This document shows positions 6,970 through 12,365 of a DNA stretch of 12,365 bases, piece by piece. The stretch comes from an uncultured Oscillospiraceae bacterium (GTDB taxonomy: Bacteria > Bacillota > Clostridia > Oscillospirales > Oscillospiraceae): the NCBI GenBank assembly GCA_910585155.1, contig CAJUEC010000053.1, forward strand, positions 1-12,365, in the 5' to 3' direction. The first letter of the stretch is position 1; every line of letters begins with the position of its first letter. The position numbers and the translations under genes are program-made. Below the pieces are notes generated by a model. It was given only the letters and a program-made list of their open reading frames with translations. It searched no databases and was not told the origin of the DNA.

Positions 6970-9054
6970 TTATTCCACATCCCGGTAGTACAGCCCCCGG
7001 GTGAAGTTGTTGGGGATATAGCTCCCCGTGCCGCGGTAGGCCTCCAGCACCTGGGAGCACTCCACCCCGTTCTCAGTGGTGAACAGCAGGCGGATGGCCC
7101 GCAGTCCCGCCTTTTTCCAATCCGCCGCCTTGTCCGCCAAAAACACCTTGTTGGCGTTGAGCACCTCGTTGCGGCAGCCGTAGGCCCGCTCCACCGGGAA
7201 GCGGACCCCCTTGCGGTCGGTGAGCAGATTCACGTTGGAGCACACGCACTTGCCCGACTGGTTCCGAATGGCGCAGTTCTCCGTAATCATCAGGGGCAGG
7301 CGGCCATAGGCGATGATCTCCAGGTCCACCGCCTTGGACACGTCCCGGATCTGGGCCAGCTTCAGCTCGAAGGAGGCGGTCAGAGACCGGAACCCCAGCC
7401 GCTTGTACTCCTTTACCCCCTGGCTGTTGAACACCTGGAGGCCGAAGTCCCCCCGCAGCTCAAAGCCCAGCTCCCTGCACAGGAGGATGAGCCCCAGATT
7501 GCCCACATAGGCGGCGGACACCCCCGCCTCCCGGCAGGCCTCCAGCTCCTTGCGCAGCCCGTCCAGCTCCCGGTCAAAGCAGATCCGGGGTAGCACCGCC
7601 GCCACGGGGACCCCCCGGCCGATGGTGGCCTTTACCTCCTCGGGGTGGGAGGCGATCTCCTCCGCCGGCAGGGTGATGAGGGCGGGGCGCTGCTTCACCA
7701 GCTCAAAGGTCATCTGGCCCGCGTGCCGCAGGGATACGTAGAGGTCCGGCTCCCCCCGGTAGTTCTCGTACCGGGCCCCCATCTTGTACTCGCCGTGGCG
7801 GCGCTGGGGCAGGGCGGTGCGCTGGCGGGACAGCTCGTCCAGCACCTGCCGGCGCAGGCCGTTCACCGCCGACAGGGGGACGGCCAGCCCATCCTCCACC
7901 AGAGAGCGCACGTCAATCACCTGATAGGGGGTGCCGCCGGTCTTGGTCAGCTGGCCCTCCACCTCCGCGCGGGCGGTGGCCCGGCGGCGGGCGGGCTCCG
8001 GGACGCGCCCGGCGGCGGTGGCCACCCGGCCCTCCCGGTCCTCCACCCCCACCTGGATGGGCTCCCCCGCCCGGACCATGGCGTAGAACTTCACCGGGAC
8101 CCCGGGGCCCTCCCCCTTCTCATAGGCCGCCCGGGCCTGGGCGAACAGTTCCCGGGGGTTTTTGGCCTCCTCCCGGACGCCGAACATGTCCGGTCCCTTG
8201 CGCTCCATGAAGTAGCCGTCGGTGAAGCCCTGGCGGGAGAAGGCCTGCTCCAGGCGCTCCAGCTCCTCCCGGGTGGGTTCCCGTCCGTCCCGCAGGGCGT
8301 CGGCGTACACCTTGGTGACGACATAGACGTATTCGGGCCGCTTCATGCGGCCCTCAATCTTGGCGCTGGCCACCCCCATGTCCTGGAGCTGCTTCAAGTG
8401 GCCCGCCAGGGACATGTCCTTGAGGGACAGCGGGTGGCCGGCGGCCAGCTCCTCCCCCCAGCCGTAGGGCAGGCGGCAGGGCTGGGCGCACATGCCCCGG
8501 TTGCCGCTGCGCCCGCCGATGACGGAGGACATGAAGCACTGCCCCGAGTAGCACATGCACAGCGCCCCGTGGACAAACACCTCAATCTCAATGGGGGAGC
8601 GCTCGCAGATATAGGCGATGTCCTTCCGGGACAGCTCCCGGGCCAGAACCGCCCGGGTCATCCCCAGGTCGGCGGCCTGCTTCACCCCGTCCAGGCTGTG
8701 GAGGGTCATCTGGGTGGAGGCGTGGAGGGGCAGGTCCGGGGCGGCCTGCCGCAGGGCCCGCACCAGCCCCATATCCTGCACCAGCACCGCGTCCACCCCC
8801 AGCTGGGAGGCCTGGACGGCGCAGTCCACCGCCTGGGCCATCTCCCGGTCGGAGCACAGGGTGTTCAGGGTGAGGTAGGTTTTCACCCCCCGCAGGTGGC
8901 AGTGGGCCACCCCGGCGGCAAACTCCTCCCGGGTGAAATTTTTCGCCCCCCGGCGGGCGTTGAATTGTCCAAAGCCGAGGTAGACCGCGTCTGCCCCGGC
9001 GCACACCGCCGCGCGCAGCGCCTCCGGGCTGCCGGCGGGGGAAAGTATCTCCAT
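6970..9054 (-). CDS. U32-family protein with C-terminal DUF3656-type region (RlhA-like)
   Basis: A 694-residue U32-family protein. These were called peptidases or collagenases, but characterised members (RlhA, TrhP, UbiU/UbiV) are O2-independent RNA or ubiquinone hydroxylases using prephenate and a [4Fe-4S] cluster. The N-terminal TIM-barrel-like core shows ILSPAGSPEALRAAVCAGADAVYLG (residues 3-27, family start) and the signature EVFVHGALCMCYSGQC at 158-173, followed by GNRGMCAQPCR (184-194). Cys166, Cys173, Cys189 and Cys193 are the cluster-ligand candidates. The long extension (about 370 onward) matches the layout of the long U32/DUF3656 form, to which E. coli RlhA (23S rRNA C2501 hydroxylation) belongs, so a role in rRNA modification is the best inference. 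The C-terminus has another Cys group (C594, C603, C605). The ribosome site is weak (AGAGAAG). It lies between zapA and maf, flanked on both sides by hairpin repeats. Confidence 0.92.
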   Translation of the reverse strand: MEILSPAGSPEALRAAVCAGADAVYLGFGQFNARRGAKNFTREEFAAGVAHCHLRGVKTYLTLNTLCSDREMAQAVDCAVQASQLGVDAVLVQDMGLVRALRQAAPDLPLHASTQMTLHSLDGVKQAADLGMTRAVLARELSRKDIAYICERSPIEIEVFVHGALCMCYSGQCFMSSVIGGRSGNRGMCAQPCRLPYGWGEELAAGHPLSLKDMSLAGHLKQLQDMGVASAKIEGRMKRPEYVYVVTKVYADALRDGREPTREELERLEQAFSRQGFTDGYFMERKGPDMFGVREEAKNPRELFAQARAAYEKGEGPGVPVKFYAMVRAGEPIQVGVEDREGRVATAAGRVPEPARRRATARAEVEGQLTKTGGTPYQVIDVRSLVEDGLAVPLSAVNGLRRQVLDELSRQRTALPQRRHGEYKMGARYENYRGEPDLYVSLRHAGQMTFELVKQRPALITLPAEEIASHPEEVKATIGRGVPVAAVLPRICFDRELDGLRKELEACREAGVSAAYVGNLGLILLCRELGFELRGDFGLQVFNSQGVKEYKRLGFRSLTASFELKLAQIRDVSKAVDLEIIAYGRLPLMITENCAIRNQSGKCVCSNVNLLTDRKGVRFPVERAYGCRNEVLNANKVFLADKAADWKKAGLRAIRLLFTTENGVECSQVLEAYRGTGSYIPNNFTRGLYYRDVE

Positions 9055-9090
9055 AGGTATCTTCTCTCGTTTCTGTGGATAGTGTGGTCA

Positions 9091-9150
9091 TATCGCGGCG
9101 TGATCGCGCTGGGGGCCAAGCTCCCCTGCGCGGCTGCCGTCGTGCTCGTT
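9091..9150 (-). repeat. Degenerate hairpin element, partial unit E
   Basis: This part of the spacer before the U32 gene matches the right half of the other units (CAAGCTCCCCTGCGCGGCT) but lacks a recognisable left half. It still folds: CGCGC (9105-9109) with GCGCG (9128-9132), and GGGG (9111-9114) with CCCC (9123-9126) around an 8-nt loop. CGGC (9096-9099) can pair with GCCG (9136-9139). The conserved GCGCT end is mutated to GTGCT. It is probably an internally deleted copy. Confidence 0.55.
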
Positions 9151-9151
9151 A

Positions 9152-9286
9152 TCACGCTCCGGCTGGACCCATTGCGGGACGGCTTCCCTCCGACTCAGGG
9201 CACAAACACGCGGGGCTGCGCCCCTCCTTGGTTTGCGCTCTTCGCTCCGGTCCATCCGTCCCTATGGGTCTGCCGTCGCGCTCGTT
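9152..9286 (-). repeat. Intergenic hairpin element, divergent full unit D
   Basis: A 135-bp unit with the same architecture but largely different stem sequences. Plus-strand pairs: CGC 9155-9157 with GCG 9278-9280; CGGC 9160-9163 with GCCG 9272-9275; GACCCAT 9166-9172 with ATGGGTC 9264-9270; GGGACGG 9176-9182 with CCGTCCC 9256-9262; CAAAC 9203-9207 with GTTTG 9231-9235; and the apical GGGGC-TGC-GCCCC at 9212-9224, keeping the TGC loop of units A and C. It is bordered by a 33-nt direct repeat (9134-9166 and 9270-9302, one mismatch), so units E, D and C form a tandem array with a 136-bp step. The whole 9055-9416 gap contains only this array; I see no gene in it. Confidence 0.75.
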
Positions 9287-9287
9287 A

Positions 9288-9416
9288 TCACGCTCCGGCT
9301 GGCCGCGCGGCCGGGTCGCTTTCACTGCGTCTCAAGCAAAACCCGGTCCCACTGCGTGGGTCCTGGGCTTTTGCTTTCGCTCCGCTCCAAGCTCCCCTGC
9401 GCGGCTGCCGTCGCGC
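9288..9416 (-). repeat. Intergenic hairpin element, full unit C (next to zapA)
   Basis: A 129-bp unit whose upstream end is fused to the zapA stop codon (TAAGCGCGACGG). Plus-strand pairs: CGC 9291-9293 with GCG 9413-9415; CGGC 9296-9299 with GCCG 9407-9410, where units A and B have GGAT and ATCC; GCCGCGC 9302-9308 with GCGCGGC 9399-9405; AAGC 9334-9337 with GCTT 9373-9376; AAAA 9338-9341 with TTTT 9369-9372; CCC 9342-9344 with GGG 9365-9367; and the apical CCCAC-TGC-GTGGG at 9348-9360. The inner sequence is close to unit A, the outer stem is like unit D. Confidence 0.8.
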
Positions 9417-9731
9417 TTACCGCTTTTGCTGCAGTTTGAAGATCTCCCGCTTGGACTCGCTGAGCTCCGACTTCAGCCGGGAGTTCTCCTCCAGCAGGTC
9501 CTTGAGCTGCCGGCGCAGGTTTTCCGACGCCTCCCGCTCCTTAAAACGGTCGTCCGCGATGTTGATGGCGGTGAGAATGGCGCAGTCCATCTGAGAGCGC
9601 CCCCCCGCCCGGCCGGTCTCCTTTAGCTTTTCATTCACATAGGCGGCCACCCGGTGGACATAGTTCTCGTCCTCGACGGCCAGCAGGGTGTAGTTCAGCC
9701 CCCCCACAGTGACAGTGACGCGGTTTTGCAT
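9417..9731 (-). CDS. zapA: Cell division protein ZapA
   Basis: A 104-residue ZapA, a typical length. ZapA binds and bundles FtsZ filaments at the division site. The N-terminal globular part carries the family opening RVTVTVGGLNYTLLAVEDENYVHRVAAYVNEKL (begins at residue 4), then MDCAILTAINIADD (48-61), and a long C-terminal coiled coil (about 62-103) used for dimer and tetramer formation. I start it at the ATG at 9731, where GGAGGGG lies 6 nt upstream; a GTG at 9749 would add six residues and lacks such a site. It is the first gene of the minus-strand run, 26 nt downstream of the extended -10 promoter. The zapA-U32 pairing is common in Clostridia. The last codon is followed directly by hairpin unit C. 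Confidence 0.93.
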   Translation of the reverse strand: MQNRVTVTVGGLNYTLLAVEDENYVHRVAAYVNEKLKETGRAGGRSQMDCAILTAINIADDRFKEREASENLRRQLKDLLEENSRLKSELSESKREIFKLQQKR

Positions 9732-9764
9732 GGCGGTCCCCTCCTGCACAATAATTCAGTCTAC

Positions 9765-9793
9765 ATTATATCACAGCCTTGTGAAAAAGGGAA
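9765..9793 (-). promoter_or_regulatory. zapA operon promoter (extended -10)
   Basis: On the minus strand a perfect TATAAT (9765-9770) is preceded by TG one base upstream (TGATATAAT), the extended -10 form. The -35 at a 17-nt spacing is weak (TTCCCT, 9788-9793). Transcription would start near 9757, giving a leader of about 26 nt before the zapA ATG. It is the only clear minus-strand promoter I find in the window and may drive much of the seven-gene run. Confidence 0.7.
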
Positions 9794-9837
9794 TGAAAAA
9801 AGTGTAAAAGTCTGCTGATTTTTCACCGCCAGTCTCC

Positions 9838-9866
9838 TTGATTTTTGCCCTGCTGCGTGGTATTCT
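9838..9866 (+). promoter_or_regulatory. Promoter of the small membrane protein gene
   Basis: TTGATT (9838-9843), a 17-nt spacer and TATTCT (9861-9866), a good sigma-A-type match. The start would be near 9873, about 42 nt before the ATG. It is divergent from the zapA promoter, with about 45 bp between their outer elements. Confidence 0.6.
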
Positions 9867-9882
9867 CTTTTGCAGATACCAA

Positions 9883-9899
9883 TATCCCCTGCGGGGATA
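9883..9899 (+). other. Leader hairpin ahead of the small membrane protein gene
   Basis: TATCCCC (9883-9889), a TGC loop and GGGGATA (9893-9899) form a perfect 7-bp stem between the predicted transcription start and the ribosome site. The CCCC-TGC-GGGG tip resembles the TGC-looped tips of the intergenic hairpin units, which may be coincidence. It could modulate translation or mRNA stability. Confidence 0.4.
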
Positions 9900-9914
9900 G
9901 AGGCCGGAGAGGAG

Positions 9915-10205
9915 ATGGAACAGTTTATGGAGGAAAAGCAAAGGAAGGCCGAGGCCCGGAAAAAGGCGCTGAAGGAGATGCTGGAGGGCGTCGGTATGCT
10001 GCTGATCGGGGCGGTGGCGTGGCTGCTGTCCAAGGACTTCACCTTCGTGGAGGGGGTGACCACCCGAAGCGAGGGGCGCACCCAGGCGTACCTGATTGCG
10101 GCGGTCGTAGCAATGCTGATTATCGGCTCGGTGCTTTTGGTACTGGGGCTGGTGCACCTGATCCGGCCGCCCAAAAACGGCGGGAACTCAAAGCCGGAGC
10201 CGTGA
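9915..10205 (+). CDS. Small two-TM membrane protein, unknown function
   Basis: A 96-residue hypothetical protein I do not recognise. It begins with a charged amphipathic stretch (about 1-24, MEQFMEEKQRKAEARKKALK), then a hydrophobic helix (about 25-38, VGMLLIGAVAWLL), a short loop with TTRSEGR (49-55), and a longer hydrophobic helix (about 58-83). The tail is short, basic and Pro-rich (RPPKNGGNSKPEP). Both ends are probably on the same side of the membrane. I chose the ATG at 9915, with GGAGAGG (9906-9912) upstream; a longer frame from 9870 would start at the predicted transcription start and has no ribosome site. It has its own promoter and no visible terminator, so its transcript may read into the T-box leader of glyS. 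Confidence 0.65.
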   Translation: MEQFMEEKQRKAEARKKALKEMLEGVGMLLIGAVAWLLSKDFTFVEGVTTRSEGRTQAYLIAAVVAMLIIGSVLLVLGLVHLIRPPKNGGNSKPEP

Positions 10206-10218
10206 TGGGCGGTTCCTC

Positions 10219-10247
10219 TTGACAGCCCCGCTTTTCTGTAATAGAAT
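10219..10247 (+). promoter_or_regulatory. glyS promoter
   Basis: Consensus TTGACA (10219-10224), a 17-nt spacer, and TAGAAT (10242-10247) one base from consensus. The transcription start would be about 10254, right at the base of the T-box leader. Confidence 0.85.
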
Positions 10248-10253
10248 GCAGGA

Positions 10254-10497
10254 GACAAAAGCGATGAAGGAGAACAGTACCCCGCGCCGGGGCCATCAGA
10301 GAGGGGACGGACGGTGAGAGTCCCCCGAGGGCGCGGCGGGAAGGCCCTCCCGAGCCCGGGCAGGAAATGGCCCGGCGGTCCCCGCCGTTACCGGGCAAGA
10401 GTGCGCGCCCAATCCGTTTGAGACCGGCGCGAATTCAGGTGGAACCGCGGACTGTCCAGTTCGCCCTGAGCCGCAGCGGCTCAGGGCGTTTGTTTTT
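10254..10497 (+). ncRNA. Glycine T-box riboswitch (specifier GGC)
   Basis: The leader senses the charging state of tRNA-Gly and controls glyS by antitermination. Visible parts: AGTA of the Stem I loop-E motif near 10279; the distal Stem I pieces CAGAGAG and GGTGAGAG (about 10299-10319); CGCGCC/GGCGCG pairing above the specifier loop; and GAA directly followed by GGC at 10343-10345, a glycine codon matching tRNA-Gly(GCC). GGAG/CTCC closes the lower stem. Next come GC-rich hairpins (about 10353-10426), a possible Stem II/III region, and then the T-box AGGTGGAACCGCGG at 10437-10450, whose bulge pairs with the uncharged tRNA 3' end. The competing terminator follows at once. The identity is strong; the detailed fold is by eye. 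Confidence 0.93.
10462..10497 (+). terminator. T-box attenuator terminator
   Basis: CGCCCTGAGCC (10462-10472) pairs perfectly with GGCTCAGGGCG (10478-10488) around GCAGC, followed by TTTGTTTTT (10489-10497). It is the intrinsic terminator that forms when charged tRNA-Gly is plentiful. It lies 12 nt after the T-box sequence and 40 nt before the glyS GTG. Confidence 0.93.
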
Positions 10498-10537
10498 GCG
10501 TTTTGAGCCGGAAATCATTGAAAAGGAGCGTTATATC

Positions 10538-11962
10538 GTGAAAAACAGCGAGAAATCCATGGAAAAGATCGTAAACCTTTGTAAGGCCCGGGGCTTCATC
10601 TTCGCTGGGAGCGAGATCTACGGCGGCCTGGCCAACACCTGGGATTACGGCCCCCTGGGGGTAGAGCTGAAAAACAACGTGAAAAAGGCCTGGTGGAAGA
10701 AGTTCGTCCAGGAAAACCCCTACAACGTGGGCTTGGACGCCGCCATCCTCATGAACCCCCAGGTGTGGGTGGCCTCCGGCCACGTGGGCGGCTTCTCCGA
10801 CCCGCTGATGGACTGCAAGGAGTGCCATGAGCGCTTCCGGGCCGACAAGGTGATCGAGGACTGGTGCCAGGAGAACGGCTTTGAGCTGGGCCACAGCGTG
10901 GACGCCATGAGCCAGCAGGAGATGAAGGCCTTCATCGACGAGCACCAGATCACCTGCCCCACCTGCGGCAAGTTCAACTGGACGGACATCCGGCAGTTCA
11001 ACCTGATGTTCAAGACCTTCCAGGGGGTCACCGAGGACGCCAAGAACACCGTGTACCTCCGGCCCGAGACCGCCCAGGGCATTTTCACTAACTTCGTCAA
11101 CGTCCAGCGCACGACCCGGCGCAAGCTGCCCTTCGGCATCGGCCAGATTGGAAAGAGCTTCCGCAACGAGATCACCCCGGGCAACTTCATCTTCCGCACC
11201 CGGGAGTTCGAGCAGATGGAGCTGGAGTTCTTCTGCAAGCCGGGCACCGAGCTGGAGTGGTTCGCCTATTGGAAAAACTTCTGCCACCAGTGGCTGCTGG
11301 GCCTGGGGGTCAAGGAGGAGAACCTGCGCCTGCGGGACCATGACCCGGAGGAGCTGTCCCACTACTCCAACGCCACCACTGACTTCGAGTTCGCCTTCCC
11401 CTTCACCGACTGGGGCGAGCTGTGGGGGGTGGCCAGCCGCACCGACTTTGACCTCACCGCCCACCAGAACACCTCCGGCAAGGACCTGACCTATTTCGAC
11501 CAGGAGACCAACGAGCACTACGTCCCCTATGTCATCGAGCCCTCCCTGGGGGTGGAGCGGATGCTGCTGGCCTTCCTGTGCAACGCCTACGACGAGGAGG
11601 TGGTGGACGCGGAGAAGAACGATGTCCGCACTGTGCTGCGCCTCCACCCCGCCCTGGCCCCCTTCAAGTGCGCGGTGCTGCCCCTGTCCAAAAAGCTGTC
11701 TGACAAGGCCCGGGAGGTCCAGGCCCAGCTGTCCAAGTACTTCATGGTGGACTTCGACGACGCGGGCTCCATCGGCAAGCGCTACCGCCGGCAGGACGAG
11801 ATCGGCACCCCCTACTGCATTACGGTGGACTTTGCCACCGTGGGCGATGACAAAACCGAGGCTGACCACGCCGTCACCATCCGGGACCGGGACACCATGG
11901 ACCAGGTGCGGGTGCCCATCAGCGAGCTGAAGAGCTGGCTGGAGGAGAAGCTGGCTTACTGA
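10538..11962 (+). CDS. glyS: Glycyl-tRNA synthetase, single-chain dimeric type
   Basis: A 474-residue class II GlyRS of the alpha-2 type, as in many Firmicutes and eukaryotes, not the GlyQ/GlyS tetramer. It attaches glycine to tRNA-Gly in the cytosol. Catalytic core: GFIFAGSEIYGGLANTWDYGPLG (19-41, motif 1 region), a zinc-binding-type insertion with CKEC (93-96) and CPTC (140-143), motif 2 FRNEITPGNFIFRTREFEQ (208-226), motif 3 GVERMLLAFL (338-347). The C-terminal anticodon-binding domain is about 375-470 (LPLSKKLSDKA, GKRYRRQDEIGTPYCITVD). I use GTG at 10538 with AAAGGAG 9 nt upstream. The frame is open to 10367, but that would run through the T-box and its terminator; the next ATG (10559) has no ribosome site. 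It is controlled by the glycine T-box and followed by a terminator. Confidence 0.97.
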   Translation: MKNSEKSMEKIVNLCKARGFIFAGSEIYGGLANTWDYGPLGVELKNNVKKAWWKKFVQENPYNVGLDAAILMNPQVWVASGHVGGFSDPLMDCKECHERFRADKVIEDWCQENGFELGHSVDAMSQQEMKAFIDEHQITCPTCGKFNWTDIRQFNLMFKTFQGVTEDAKNTVYLRPETAQGIFTNFVNVQRTTRRKLPFGIGQIGKSFRNEITPGNFIFRTREFEQMELEFFCKPGTELEWFAYWKNFCHQWLLGLGVKEENLRLRDHDPEELSHYSNATTDFEFAFPFTDWGELWGVASRTDFDLTAHQNTSGKDLTYFDQETNEHYVPYVIEPSLGVERMLLAFLCNAYDEEVVDAEKNDVRTVLRLHPALAPFKCAVLPLSKKLSDKAREVQAQLSKYFMVDFDDAGSIGKRYRRQDEIGTPYCITVDFATVGDDKTEADHAVTIRDRDTMDQVRVPISELKSWLEEKLAY

Positions 11963-11989
11963 GAGGCTCAGCAAAACGCGAAGAAAAAT

Positions 11990-12029
11990 GCCCGGAAAGC
12001 GGGGGAACTGCCTGCTTTCCGGGCGTTTT
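11990..12029 (+). terminator. glyS terminator
   Basis: GCCCGGAAAGC (11990-12000) pairs perfectly with GCTTTCCGGGC (12014-12024) around a 13-nt loop, followed by GTTTT (12025-12029). It lies 27 nt after the glyS stop. An A5 run directly precedes the stem (11984-11988), so it could also work on the opposite strand. Confidence 0.85.
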
Positions 12030-12103
12030 CGATGAATCTGTGACCGCGGCTGGCACAGGCTGGGCGGCGCGGTGAATTTTTCAGGATTTCCTTGAAAAAA
12101 AGG

Positions 12104-12132
12104 TTGACATTTCCGCGAAAATGGGGTATATT
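12104..12132 (+). promoter_or_regulatory. tRNA operon promoter
   Basis: Perfect TTGACA (12104-12109), a 17-nt spacer, and TATATT (12127-12132). The start would be near 12139, about 23 nt before the tRNA-Met 5' end. It is a strong stable-RNA-type promoter. Confidence 0.88.
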
Positions 12133-12161
12133 AACTCTTGCCCCTGTCAGGGCGGCAACAT

Positions 12162-12238
12162 GGCGGCGTAGCTCAGTTGGCTAGAGCACTCGGTTCATAC
12201 CCGAGTTGTCACCGGTTCGAATCCAGTCGCCGCTACCA
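12162..12238 (+). tRNA. tRNA-Met (anticodon CAU, elongator type)
   Basis: A complete 77-nt cloverleaf with encoded CCA. The acceptor GGCGGCG pairs with CGCCGCT (G1-U72 wobble), D stem GCTC/GAGC, anticodon stem CTCGG/CCGAG with loop TTCATAC and anticodon CAT at 12196-12198, variable loop TTGTC, T loop TTCGAAT, discriminator A and CCA. It lacks the three G-C pairs of initiator tRNA above the anticodon, so elongator Met fits best; a lysidine-modified tRNA-Ile2 is less likely. The T stem ACCGG/CCAGT has a C-A mismatch (12213 with 12225), unusual for a functional tRNA. Confidence 0.93.
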
Positions 12239-12239
12239 T

Positions 12240-12271
12240 CCCAAAGAAGCGGCGATGGCCGCTTCTTTGGG
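12240..12271 (+). other. Perfect 14-bp hairpin between the two tRNA genes
   Basis: CCCAAAGAAGCGGC (12240-12253) pairs perfectly with GCCGCTTCTTTGGG (12258-12271) around a GATG tetraloop, starting one base after the tRNA-Met CCA. No T tract follows, so it is more probably a processing or stability hairpin than an efficient terminator. A second small hairpin, GCCCG-CTT-CGGGC (12286-12298), lies just before the next tRNA. Confidence 0.6.
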
Positions 12272-12303
12272 GCTCCGCTCTGACCGCCCGCTTCGGGCAC
12301 CAC

Positions 12304-12365
12304 GGCCCGGTGGTCAAGCGGCTAAGACACCGCCCTTTCACGGCGGTAACACGGGTTCGATTCCC
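12304..12365 (+). tRNA. tRNA-Glu (anticodon UUC), cut by window end
   Basis: Starts with acceptor GGCCCGG, D stem GTC/GAC, anticodon stem CCGCC/GGCGG with loop CTTTCAC and anticodon TTC at 12337-12339, then the T arm opening ACGGGTTCGATTCCC. The last part of the T stem and the 3' acceptor strand lie beyond the window. It is in the same transcription unit as tRNA-Met, 65 bp downstream. Confidence 0.93.

Noticed and set aside
9091..9416. CRISPR-like array
   Set aside because: There are only two to three units of about 130 bp, each internally palindromic, with no constant short repeat and unique spacer pattern and no cas genes.
5263..9416. Hairpin units as ordinary intrinsic terminators
   Set aside because: None is followed by a T tract on the minus strand, and the outer stem is at the far ends of a unit of about 130 bp. 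A weak or factor-dependent role cannot be excluded.
9055..9416. Transposon or insertion sequence in the zapA-U32 spacer
   Set aside because: No transposase frame, and no target-site duplication that I can see; the repeats alone do not show an autonomous element.
7645..9594. 649-codon plus-strand frame over the U32 gene, spacer and zapA
   Set aside because: It is antisense to two recognised genes and crosses the repeat array; its composition is low-complexity.
10367..10537. 57-codon N-terminal extension of GlyRS
   Set aside because: It would translate the T-box, the terminator and the ribosome site. The T-box signals and the GTG with AAAGGAG at 10538 decide against it.
10481..11974. 497-codon minus-strand frame opposite glyS
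   Set aside because: An antisense shadow of glyS rich in Val/Gly/Leu/His, without motifs or a start signal.

Overview
The window comes from a high-GC chromosome of a gut-type Firmicute. The Oscillospiraceae/Flavonifractor-like lineage is my best guess, inferred from GC-rich coding with strong GGAGG ribosome sites, a glycine T-box in front of a single-chain GlyRS, and the zapA / U32 / maf / mreC / mutS grouping. No mobile-element gene, phage gene or CRISPR array is visible.

Layout. Positions 106-9731 form one minus-strand run of seven genes, read zapA -> U32-family (RlhA-like) protein -> maf -> mreC -> mutS -> lipoprotein -> P-loop kinase. An extended -10 promoter lies just upstream of zapA (9765-9793). 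On the plus strand are a small two-TM membrane protein (9915-10205) with its own promoter, a promoter plus glycine T-box leader (10219-10497), glyS (10538-11962) with a terminator, and a promoter driving tRNA-Met(CAU) and a tRNA-Glu(UUC) cut off by the window end. The genes are mostly housekeeping: division-ring assembly (ZapA), cell-shape scaffold (MreC), nucleotide sanitation (Maf), rRNA/tRNA-type hydroxylation (U32), mismatch repair (MutS) and glycine charging (GlyRS). Neither mreB/mreD nor mutL is next to its usual partner here.

Most notable. The three long spacers of the minus-strand run (mreC-mutS, U32-maf, zapA-U32) contain no genes. Each carries copies of one structured intergenic element, in the same orientation, starting at the stop codon of the preceding gene. 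I find four full units (about 123-136 bp), one minimal 37-bp unit and one degenerate unit. All share one nested hairpin plan. Where units differ in sequence, both strands of a stem usually change together: GGAT/ATCC versus CGGC/GCCG, GCCGCGC/GCGCGGC versus GCCGTGC/GCACGGC versus GACCCAT/ATGGGTC, and GGGC/GCCC versus GAGC/GCTC versus AAGC/GCTT. That indicates a conserved fold and an apparently uncharacterised hairpin repeat family. Whether it is a mobile DNA element, an mRNA 3'-end or processing element, or both, cannot be decided from the window.
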